From Clostridia bacterium (GTDB taxonomy: Bacteria; Bacillota; Clostridia; Oscillospirales; Acutalibacteraceae), in assembly GCA_017519685.1 (NCBI GenBank), contig JAFWRV010000035.1, positions 1-14,403 on the forward strand: a stretch of DNA of 14,403 nt. The letters run 5' to 3'. The position numbers and the translations under genes were made by a program. The first letter of the stretch is position 1, and every line of letters begins with the position of its first letter. Positions 1 to 6,044 of this stretch are shown one piece after another. The notes beneath the pieces were generated by a model, which saw only the letters and a list, made by a program, of their open reading frames with translations, searched no databases and was not told the origin of the DNA.

Positions 1-102
1 GCGACTGCCTACACATCCGATTGGGCAACCGTAATAGCAAACGCTCAGCCCAAGGCAGGCGGAAACGACAACGAATATGAAATGACCGTTTACGCCGGAT
101 GG
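1..102 (+). repeat. 3' part of a long-type repeat (W-x-TVIANA insertion form)
   Basis: The first 34 residues contain AYTSDWATVIANAQPKAGG and then EYEMTVYAGW. This matches the long repeat variant that is abundant in gene 3, most closely the copy near 11407-11508, where the order SDWTTVLANAQPKAGG then NEYELNVYANF is seen. It shows that gene 1 also carries the long variant upstream of its short repeats. Confidence 0.8.
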
Positions 103-2241
103 GATATCAACGAATATACCCTTACATTTGACTCACAGGGCGGCACTCAGATACCCGCGATTACTCAGGATTACAATACCGATATTACAGCTCCCGCGGA
201 TCCGACCAAAGAAGGTTACACATTCACCGGCTGGACTCCCGCAATTCCGGCGAAGATGCCCGCGAGAGACACAACTGTTGTTGCCGGCTGGCAGCTTGAA
301 GGTTATACCATCCACTTCGATTCCAAGGGCGGCTCGGCTGTTGCCGATATTTCAAGAGCATACGGTCTTGCGATTTCCGCTCCCGCGAATCCGACCAAGA
401 CAGGTTATGACTTCATCGGCTGGTACACAGATACCGATTGCACAGTAGGTAATGAATTCACATTCCCCGAGACCATGCCCGACCTCGGCGCAAACGGCGC
501 AGAGATCATACTCTACGCGAAGTGGTCAACAAATCAGTACACCATCACATTCGACTCCAAGGGCGGCAGCGCGGTAGCTCCGATTACTCAGGATTACAAC
601 ACCGAGGTTACAGCTCCCGCAGCACCGACCAAGACCGGTTATGACTTCGCCGGCTGGTACACCGATGCTGAATACACAGGCAATGAATATACATTCAGCA
701 CAATGCCTGCTCAGAGCTTCATTCTTTACGCGAAGTGGCAGGTCAAGCAGTACACCATCACATTCGATTCCATGGGCGGCAGCGCGGTAGCTGCGATTAC
801 ACAGGATTACAACACCGCTGTAAGCGCTCCCGCAGCACCGACCAGAACCGGTTATGACTTCATCGGCTGGTACACGGATGAGAATTGCACAGACGGCAAC
901 GAATACACATTCAGCACAATGCCTGCTGAGAGCTTCATTCTTTACGCGAAGTGGCAGATCAAACAGTACACCATCTCGTTCGACTCCAAGGGCGGCAGCG
1001 CGGTAGCTTCTATTACTCAGGATTACAACACCGCGGTAACAGCTCCTGCAGATCCGACCAGAACAGGTTACACATTTGACAAGTCCAACGGAACAAGCGG
1101 CTGGTACACAGATCCCAACTGCACCGCAGGCACCGAATATGTATTCAGCACAATGCCCGCTCAGAACATTAACCTTTACGCGAAGTGGACTGTTGCGCAG
1201 TACACCATCACAATCCTTGACGGTATTGATAACTCAATAGTAATTGATACCATCACTCAGGACTATGATACAAACGTATCGCCCACCGAGCCCACCAGAA
1301 CAGGTTACACGTTCGGCGGATATTATGAAGAAGCAGCGCTTCTCAACCAGTACACGTTCAGCAAGATGCCCGCTGAGAACATCAATGTATATGTCAAGTG
1401 GAACGCGATTGAAATCAGAGTTGACTTCCTTGAGCCGGATGCATCGTACAATCCCGCTGATTCGGCGCACAACACTCTGACATTCAACGACAAGGCAGTT
1501 TTCAATAATATTTCCTCATATTATGTTGACTTCAACGATACACTTTCAGAGGTTCCCTCAGGCAATCCCGATCCCGATTATTACACATTCATCGGCTGGT
1601 CCGAGACCGAGGGCGGCGCTGTTATAGAAAACATCAGCGCATGGGTTATCAATGAGGCAAACTTCGATCTGGTTCAGACAGTCGGCGGAGAGAAGGTAGT
1701 CTATCTCTATCCCGTATTCGAGAGAGAAGACGTTACACTCGAAGTTGAGGTAGTTGAAGACGGTCCCGTAATCGTTACCGCTTCAGGCGAAGGAATCAAC
1801 GGTTACATTTACAACGCCGGCAGCAAGCTTACCAAGACCGCGCTCGCAAGCGAGCTCAGAGTCATAGGTAACGGTACGCTTATAATTACTGCAAGTAAAG
1901 GTAAATACTGCGGAACCGGCACCAAGATTGAACTCAAAGACAACGTAACAGAACAGATAGTTGAAGTTTACTATGTCATCGTATGCGGCGACCTTAACGG
2001 TGACGCCAACTGCAACGCGGTTGACCACGGTATCGCCGAAAGACGCGTCAATGAAGGCGAAACAAACAACAAGGTTTCAGCCGAAATCAATCATTGCTAC
2101 GATCTTGCCGGCGATGTCAACGGAGACGGATTATTCAACTCCGACGATACAGTTGCAATCGAGGCGTATTTATTCCATGATGTCAGTTATGATTTCAATA
2201 CCAACATAGGCAAGTACGTCGTAGTACCCAAGAATGCTTGA
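1..2241 (+). CDS. Secreted List_Bact-repeat protein with C-terminal type I dockerin (5' partial)
   Basis: The reading frame is open from base 1, so the start codon and any signal peptide lie upstream; the Met at 82 is internal to a repeat and is not a start. At least 746 residues are visible. In order they are the tail of a long-type repeat (1-102), six clear Listeria-Bacteroides repeats (103-1401), a divergent repeat-like segment (1402-1719), a small beta pre-dockerin module (1720-1989), and a dockerin with two EF-hand-like calcium loops (1990 to about 2210), then TGA. Repeats carry DSKGGSAV, GY[DT]F-x-GWYTD and YAKW motifs. There is no catalytic domain, LPXTG motif or SLH domain in the visible part. 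The family is known for surface beta-rich stalks, and dockerins anchor proteins to cohesin scaffolds. The likely role is a surface or cellulosome-associated structural or adhesive protein; the ligand is unknown. It is followed 91 bp later by a paralogue. Confidence 0.9.
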   Translation, partial: ATAYTSDWATVIANAQPKAGGNDNEYEMTVYAGWDINEYTLTFDSQGGTQIPAITQDYNTDITAPADPTKEGYTFTGWTPAIPAKMPARDTTVVAGWQLEGYTIHFDSKGGSAVADISRAYGLAISAPANPTKTGYDFIGWYTDTDCTVGNEFTFPETMPDLGANGAEIILYAKWSTNQYTITFDSKGGSAVAPITQDYNTEVTAPAAPTKTGYDFAGWYTDAEYTGNEYTFSTMPAQSFILYAKWQVKQYTITFDSMGGSAVAAITQDYNTAVSAPAAPTRTGYDFIGWYTDENCTDGNEYTFSTMPAESFILYAKWQIKQYTISFDSKGGSAVASITQDYNTAVTAPADPTRTGYTFDKSNGTSGWYTDPNCTAGTEYVFSTMPAQNINLYAKWTVAQYTITILDGIDNSIVIDTITQDYDTNVSPTEPTRTGYTFGGYYEEAALLNQYTFSKMPAENINVYVKWNAIEIRVDFLEPDASYNPADSAHNTLTFNDKAVFNNISSYYVDFNDTLSEVPSGNPDPDYYTFIGWSETEGGAVIENISAWVINEANFDLVQTVGGEKVVYLYPVFEREDVTLEVEVVEDGPVIVTASGEGINGYIYNAGSKLTKTALASELRVIGNGTLIITASKGKYCGTGTKIELKDNVTEQIVEVYYVIVCGDLNGDANCNAVDHGIAERRVNEGETNNKVSAEINHCYDLAGDVNGDGLFNSDDTVAIEAYLFHDVSYDFNTNIGKYVVVPKNA
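103..1401 (+). repeat. Tandem array of six Listeria-Bacteroides repeats in gene 1
   Basis: Six units end in a Trp-terminated motif (YAKW, VAGW or YVKW): 103-291, 292-525, 526-738, 739-954, 955-1188 and 1189-1401. Units are 63 to 78 residues. Most contain YTI-x-FDS[KM]GGSAV, an ITQDYNT strand, AP-x-x-PT[KR]TGY, GWYTD and a MPA segment. The third to fifth are very similar in DNA as well as protein. The sixth has lost the DSKGG motif and has GGYYEE in place of GWYTD. An upstream partial unit occupies 1-102. Confidence 0.9.
1402..1719 (+). other. Divergent repeat-like linker domain of gene 1
   Basis: About 106 residues between the clear repeats and the pre-dockerin module. It keeps a YYTFIGW core and an aromatic-rich final strand (VYLYPVF), so it is probably a degenerate repeat with insertions. 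Its first half (around SYNPADSAHNTLTFND) resembles nothing else I can identify in the window. Confidence 0.55.
1720..1989 (+). other. Pre-dockerin beta module of gene 1
   Basis: About 90 residues, predicted mainly beta strand. It ends in GTGTKIELKDNVT and then VEVYYVIVCGD, leading directly into the first dockerin loop. The equivalent place in gene 2 has GTGSLVTVTDNVT and then VEQFYVIIFGD. Small modules of this style commonly precede dockerins in Clostridia. It may stabilise or present the dockerin, but its exact function is not known to me. Confidence 0.7.
1990..2211 (+). other. Type I dockerin domain of gene 1
   Basis: There are two 12-residue calcium loops. The first (from 1990) is DLNGD...D, with acidic or Asn ligands at loop positions 1, 3, 5 and 12. 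The second (from 2113) is DVNGD...DD, also with all ligand positions kept. Each is followed by a helix-like stretch (HGIAERRV and TVAIEAYLF). The linker between loops is about 29 residues, somewhat longer than the roughly 22 of Clostridium thermocellum dockerins. Three Cys occur in the domain region (just before the first loop, within it, and before the second). It should bind a cohesin on a scaffold or cell-surface protein, which is not in this window. Confidence 0.88.
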
Positions 2242-2263
2242 GTACACTCTGTAATTTATCACT

Positions 2264-2288
2264 CTGCGGGCGGAGGCCCCGCCCGCAG
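2264..2288 (+). other. GC-rich perfect hairpin between genes 1 and 2
   Basis: A perfect 10-bp inverted repeat (ctgcgggcgg / ccgcccgcag) encloses a 5-base loop (aggcc). It starts 22 bases after the gene 1 stop and ends 26 bases before the gene 2 Shine-Dalgarno. No T-run follows (the next bases are gattaccccg), so it is not a classical intrinsic terminator. It could be a partial terminator, an RNA-processing site or a 3'-end stabiliser that sets different mRNA levels for genes 1 and 2. Confidence 0.7.
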
Positions 2289-2314
2289 GATTACCCCGAA
2301 AGCAAATAATTCAC

Positions 2315-2320
2315 AGGAGG
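2315..2320 (+). promoter_or_regulatory. Ribosome binding site of gene 2
   Basis: AGGAGG lies 12 bases before the ATG at 2333. The spacer is on the long side, but no nearer start codon exists in frame, and the ATG opens a good signal peptide (MKKSKK followed by a hydrophobic core). Confidence 0.85.
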
Positions 2321-2332
2321 AAAAAGATACAG

Positions 2333-5300
2333 ATGAAAAAATCTAAAAAGATTCTTGCGACGCTGCTTGCATCATTTCTGATTCTCGGACTGTTTACTGT
2401 AATCGGTTTTGCCGTTCAATATGACCCTGATACCGACGAGCCTATCATAAACGGCGGTAACGGGGCAACTCTGACGCTGGATGTCAAGTATTTCACATCC
2501 GACGGAACGGCTATCGACGATCTCGGTATAGTAAGTCCCGGAGATGCAATTAAAGCAAGAGTTTATGTCGGAACCGATTATTATACACACAACAGCGACT
2601 TAGTGCTTTATTACGATGATGATTTCTTTTCATCAAACTATACAGCAAGCACCGCGCTGACTGTTAATATGCAGAATATTACTGCCAAAGCGAAAATACT
2701 TGATGCGGATACAGCCGCTGACGGCGAAGCAGCTATTTATATTATTGTCGAATCATCGAGCACATCGGTTTATCAGTACAATATAAACGATTGGCTTTTC
2801 GAACTTGATTTCACGGTTGCCGCAACCGCGTCAACAACAGAAGATGACGGTATCGGCGCTGTTTATGCGAAGTCAAGCGATCTGCGCAGCGAAACAAATG
2901 ACGAGGGATATATCAATGTTCCTTACGCGGATGAGAATGACACCCCGTATGACACCCTCGACCTCTATATGACAAGCGCGATTTCAGCTGCGTTCACAAA
3001 CGATGAACTGACCGTAAACAATACAGTCACATTCAATCCCAACCACGACGATGAAGCTGTTATTACAGTCAGCGGCAGAGCCGGCGCGGCATATACGGTT
3101 CCCACAGTTACGAGAACCGGCTATACATTCCGGAACTGGACAACAGAAGCAACAGGCGTCACCCTCGGCACAATGCCGGCTGACACAGGCGTTGTTTATG
3201 TTGCAAACTGGGGACAGAATGTTGACATTCACGTAGATAAAGCAAACGGCGAAGCAGTCATTGATATCCTTGACGTTGAGGGCGGAACTTCCTGGCTTCA
3301 GACTGTTGCCGAGCCCACAAGGACCGGATACAGATTCGCCGGATGGGAAGGCGAAGGAGTTGTTGCCGACGCTAACGGCATCAATCAGCTTCCCGCGAAC
3401 TATCCTGCAGCGACAGCAAACAACAATGAGTTCACTTATGTTGCTCAGTGGGATAAATATGTAACAATCACCTTTAACGACGGTGAAAACAATATCGGAA
3501 ACCCCTATGAGGGTAATCCGGTTAATGGTATTTACGGCGGCGCCGCATGGGATACCTCTGTTGTTCCCCAGTACAACGTCGTAAATTACAAGAACGATAC
3601 AGTCAGCAAAGCGGGCTACATGCTTCTCGGCTGGCGTGTCAACGGCGGCAGCATAATCAGAACATTCCCGGCAACATATCCCGAGGATGATACTGTTTAT
3701 ACAGCAGTCTGGAGACCGATGTACGTCAACGTTTATTACTTCGTTGACAGCAACGCTGCGTCCGCTGCGGATGTTGCGGCGACATCGGATCCCGATAACA
3801 ATTCACTTCTTGTTGATTCCGTTCAGTTAACCTATGACGATACAGCATACCGTACCGCTTCATTCAGCGGCGAAGACTTTACCGTTATCGGCTGGGCTCA
3901 GGTTGAAATCAGCGGCTCAACGGTTACTCCTACCGGAACTACCGTTGCTCCCGATTCCGCAATGCCCTGGTCAATAGTATCGTTCAAGGCAAACGGAGCT
4001 CCCAATAACATTTACTTTGTCGCATCAAGCGATAACGAAGAAATTTCATTCAGCAACACACATGTTGCCACCTTTGATCCTCAGGGCGGTACATGGAGCG
4101 ACTCCACCACCGCAAGCAAGAGCCTTTCATTCGCTCAGGGCACGGCGGTAACAGCTCCCGCATTCACCCTTACAAAGGAAGGCTATGAGTTTGCAGGCTG
4201 GGCACCCGAACTCGGTGTCATGGGCTCTGTTGACGAAACTTATAACGCAGTATGGGATGAGGCAGGCTTCACGGTAACTTATGTAACCGATGACGCTTAT
4301 GACAGCACTGCCGAATATGACAGATATACTGTTGATTACGGCTCACCCATTGCGACCGAACTTCCGGAAGATCCCGAAAGAGACGGTTACAGATTTGACG
4401 GCTGGGTATACTATACCGATACCGCATTCACAAATGAAATCGCGGACGGAATTATGCCCGCATCCGATGTTTACGCCAAGGCGCAGTGGACCGCGCTCAA
4501 TTTCACAATTGACTACGATGCCAACGGCGGTACCCTTGACGCTTCAACCACAGATCCCGAAACAGTTGTTTTCGGCACTCTTATTACAGAGCCCACAGAT
4601 CCCGTCTGGCAGGGACATACATTCACAGGTTGGGAATATAAGAACGCAGATACCGATGAAGTTGTTGCTGTTTCTTACGGCACCACAACAATGCCCGCGT
4701 TCGATCTTATCGCAACTGCACAGTGGGATCTCGATGAATATGATTTAACATATTATCTTAACGGCACAGCGGTTGACGGATATCCCATCAAGGTCGCTTA
4801 CGGAAACGCGATTCCTCAGGCAACAGCTCCTCAGGAAGAGGGTTATACCTTCTCCGGATGGTGCAGCGATTCAGCTTGCACAACTCCGTTTGATTTCACT
4901 CAGACGATGCCCGCAGAAGACGTTGAGATTTACGGTACATTTATCGTAAATAAACACAATGTCACATGGGAATACAATGATCTTCCCAATGACAACGCGC
5001 TTGTAACTCTTACAGATAATGATGTTGAGTTCGGAACGGTTCTTACAACCCTTGCCCATGCTCAGTCACTTGCTACCGAAGGTTATGACTTCGTCTGGAA
5101 ACTGAACGGCGCAGAGCTGACTTCGGCAATGACAATGCCCGATGAGGATATTACCATTGTCGGTACATTTACCAGACATATTCACAAGGTAACCTTTGTC
5201 AAGGGTAACGGCGTATGGTCCGACGCAGCCACAGGAAATAAGGAATTCGATATTTACTATGGCGCTGAAGTTGTTGAGCCTGCGGAAACCATTTCAAGAC

Positions 5301-5986
5301 AGTATTACAACTTTAAGGGTTGGGTCAACGAGTCAGATTCAAACAAAGCACCCTCCGATTACGCATCAATGCCCGATACCGACCTTACATTTACGGCAGT
5401 ATGGGAAAGAGTTGAGGTTAAACTTATTCCCTCAGGTCCGAGCAGCACTGTTATGATTGAGAGAGACGGTGTCGTTGAAACTTACAACACCTTCAATGAC
5501 GGCGATCCGACACCTGCGGGAGTTACATCCATTACAGCTCCCACAGTAACAAGAGCCGAAGCGGTTAACGGATTTGAAAGTTACTACATTTACGGTTTAT
5601 CCGAAGGTATTTCCGTTGAGCAGTTTGAAGCTGCTGTCGCGGTTCAGGGTGACGGTGAATTAACTGTAACAACCATTACTTCCGGTTCAGTCGGAACAGG
5701 TTCTCTCGTTACCGTAACAGATAATGTTACGAATGAAGTTGTTGAGCAGTTCTATGTAATTATATTCGGTGATGTTGACGGCGACGCCATCGCAAGATCC
5801 GCGGATACAGGCGAAGTCAAAGACGAAATCGGAGACAGCTTCTGGTCAGCAAACGGTCAGGCATACAAGATTAAAGCAGCCGATCTTGACGGCAGCGGTT
5901 TCTTGACAGGCACTGACGTTTCCAGACTTAAAGCGGCTGTTCGCAACACAAAGGAAATCAACCAGATAACCGGACTTGCAGTATAA
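2333..5986 (+). CDS. Secreted List_Bact-repeat protein with N-terminal cohesin-like module and C-terminal dockerin
   Basis: Complete, 1217 residues. A Sec signal peptide (KKSKK charged start, hydrophobic core about 7-24) probably cleaves after GFA at residue 27. Residues about 36-221 form a beta-rich module with PGDAIKAR (from 69) and DLVLYYDDDFF, shared with gene 3. About ten divergent Listeria-Bacteroides repeats follow (residues 222-1024). Then come a pre-dockerin module with ERDGVVETYNTF and a type I dockerin (loops at 5771 and 5882). No enzyme domain, transmembrane anchor, LPXTG or SLH is seen, so attachment is presumably through the dockerin. The composition is acidic. The likely role is an extracellular structural or adhesive component of a dockerin-cohesin assembly; the ligand is unknown. 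The ATG at 2333 is chosen for its AGGAGG and signal peptide. It is the middle gene of a co-directional paralogous trio, 58 bp from gene 3. Confidence 0.92.
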   Translation: MKKSKKILATLLASFLILGLFTVIGFAVQYDPDTDEPIINGGNGATLTLDVKYFTSDGTAIDDLGIVSPGDAIKARVYVGTDYYTHNSDLVLYYDDDFFSSNYTASTALTVNMQNITAKAKILDADTAADGEAAIYIIVESSSTSVYQYNINDWLFELDFTVAATASTTEDDGIGAVYAKSSDLRSETNDEGYINVPYADENDTPYDTLDLYMTSAISAAFTNDELTVNNTVTFNPNHDDEAVITVSGRAGAAYTVPTVTRTGYTFRNWTTEATGVTLGTMPADTGVVYVANWGQNVDIHVDKANGEAVIDILDVEGGTSWLQTVAEPTRTGYRFAGWEGEGVVADANGINQLPANYPAATANNNEFTYVAQWDKYVTITFNDGENNIGNPYEGNPVNGIYGGAAWDTSVVPQYNVVNYKNDTVSKAGYMLLGWRVNGGSIIRTFPATYPEDDTVYTAVWRPMYVNVYYFVDSNAASAADVAATSDPDNNSLLVDSVQLTYDDTAYRTASFSGEDFTVIGWAQVEISGSTVTPTGTTVAPDSAMPWSIVSFKANGAPNNIYFVASSDNEEISFSNTHVATFDPQGGTWSDSTTASKSLSFAQGTAVTAPAFTLTKEGYEFAGWAPELGVMGSVDETYNAVWDEAGFTVTYVTDDAYDSTAEYDRYTVDYGSPIATELPEDPERDGYRFDGWVYYTDTAFTNEIADGIMPASDVYAKAQWTALNFTIDYDANGGTLDASTTDPETVVFGTLITEPTDPVWQGHTFTGWEYKNADTDEVVAVSYGTTTMPAFDLIATAQWDLDEYDLTYYLNGTAVDGYPIKVAYGNAIPQATAPQEEGYTFSGWCSDSACTTPFDFTQTMPAEDVEIYGTFIVNKHNVTWEYNDLPNDNALVTLTDNDVEFGTVLTTLAHAQSLATEGYDFVWKLNGAELTSAMTMPDEDITIVGTFTRHIHKVTFVKGNGVWSDAATGNKEFDIYYGAEVVEPAETISRQYYNFKGWVNESDSNKAPSDYASMPDTDLTFTAVWERVEVKLIPSGPSSTVMIERDGVVETYNTFNDGDPTPAGVTSITAPTVTRAEAVNGFESYYIYGLSEGISVEQFEAAVAVQGDGELTVTTITSGSVGTGSLVTVTDNVTNEVVEQFYVIIFGDVDGDAIARSADTGEVKDEIGDSFWSANGQAYKIKAADLDGSGFLTGTDVSRLKAAVRNTKEINQITGLAV
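2432..2995 (+). other. N-terminal PG[DE]-AR module of gene 2 (possibly cohesin-like)
   Basis: About 188 residues follow the signal peptide. Visible motifs are PGDAIKARVYVGTDYY (from residue 69), then SDLVLYYDDDFF, and near the end WLFELDFTV. The order (a Pro-Gly-Asp strand entry, a 'LVLYYD' strand, and a late 'LDFTV' strand) recalls cohesin and related jelly-roll modules, where PGD, LxYDP and FxV motifs occur in the same order. This assignment is inference. A homologous module sits at the same place in gene 3. Confidence 0.55.
2996..5404 (+). repeat. Array of about ten divergent Listeria-Bacteroides repeats in gene 2
   Basis: The units are bounded by Trp- or Phe-ending motifs (VANW, VAQW, TAVW, AKAQW, ATAQW, YGTF, VGTF). 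Cores include GYTFRNW, GYRFAGW, GYMLLGW, GYEFAGW, GYRFDGW, GHTFTGW, GYTFSGW and YYNFKGW. Spacing varies from about 65 to 114 residues. The fourth unit (from about 3717) is the most expanded and has FTVIGWAQ as its core. The copies are much less alike than those in gene 1, which suggests an older array or faster divergence. Confidence 0.85.
5405..5767 (+). other. Pre-dockerin module of gene 2
   Basis: About 121 residues. It opens with VKLIPSG and ERDGVVETYNTF (5459-5494) and ends with GTGSLVTVTDNVT and EQFYVIIFGD just before the dockerin. The opening is matched by VKLVPK and ERNGIVETYHTF in gene 3 (14133-14168). The ending is matched in gene 1. Confidence 0.7.
5768..5983 (+). other. Type I dockerin domain of gene 2
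   Basis: The first loop, from 5771, is DVDGD...D; the second, from 5882, is DLDGS...D. Ligand positions 1, 3 and 12 are acidic in both; position 5 is Asp in the first loop and Ser in the second. The helix-like stretch after the second loop is VSRLKAAVRN. The linker between loops is about 25 residues. The first-loop motif DVDGDAIARSAD lacks the usual Gly at position 6, so calcium binding there may be weaker. The protein ends about 11 residues after the second helix. Confidence 0.85.
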
Positions 5987-6004
5987 CCGCTGTATTACGG
6001 TTAT
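5983..6004 (+). other. Weak hairpin overlapping the gene 2 stop codon
   Basis: A 7-bp inverted repeat (ataaccg / cggttat) with an 8-base loop covers the TAA stop. It is AT-rich and lacks a T-run, so it is unlikely to terminate transcription. The 58-bp gap holds no other candidate, which favours co-transcription of genes 2 and 3. Confidence 0.35.
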
Positions 6005-6031
6005 CACGCAAAAGGGCATATCATTATTAAC

Positions 6032-6037
6032 AGGAGG
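6032..6037 (+). promoter_or_regulatory. Ribosome binding site deciding the gene 3 start
   Basis: AGGAGG is followed by two in-frame ATGs, at 6039 (1-base spacer) and 6045 (7-base spacer). Only the second has workable spacing, so the start is set at 6045. Confidence 0.88.
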
Positions 6038-6044
6038 TATGCAA

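Noticed and set aside
82-84. ATG at 82 as the start of gene 1
   Set aside because: The frame is open upstream to base 1 and encodes the conserved tail of a repeat; no Shine-Dalgarno or signal peptide is present here.
103-1401. CRISPR or other non-coding repeat array
   Set aside because: The repeats are about 190-234 bp, in frame, diverge mainly in coding-compatible ways, and lack the short repeat/unique spacer pattern.
2264-2288. Intrinsic terminator at the gap hairpin
   Set aside because: The stem is strong, but no T-run follows, so I list it as a hairpin of uncertain role and not as a terminator.
2242-2332. A promoter for gene 2 in the gap
   Set aside because: I see no convincing -35/-10 pair at proper spacing; the short gap and co-orientation fit read-through from gene 1.
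4290-4748. Plus-strand open frame of 152 codons overlapping gene 2
   Set aside because: It is a shifted frame over well-conserved repeats. Its Pro/Thr-rich, low-complexity composition comes from the codon pattern, and it has no own ribosome binding site.
1990-5986. LPXTG sorting signal or SLH anchor at the ends of genes 1 and 2
   Set aside because: Both proteins end shortly after the dockerin with no hydrophobic tail, LPXTG-type motif or SLH repeats.
6039-6041. In-frame ATG at 6039 as the start of gene 3
   Set aside because: It is only one base from the AGGAGG; the ATG at 6045 has a normal 7-base spacer and starts a standard signal peptide.
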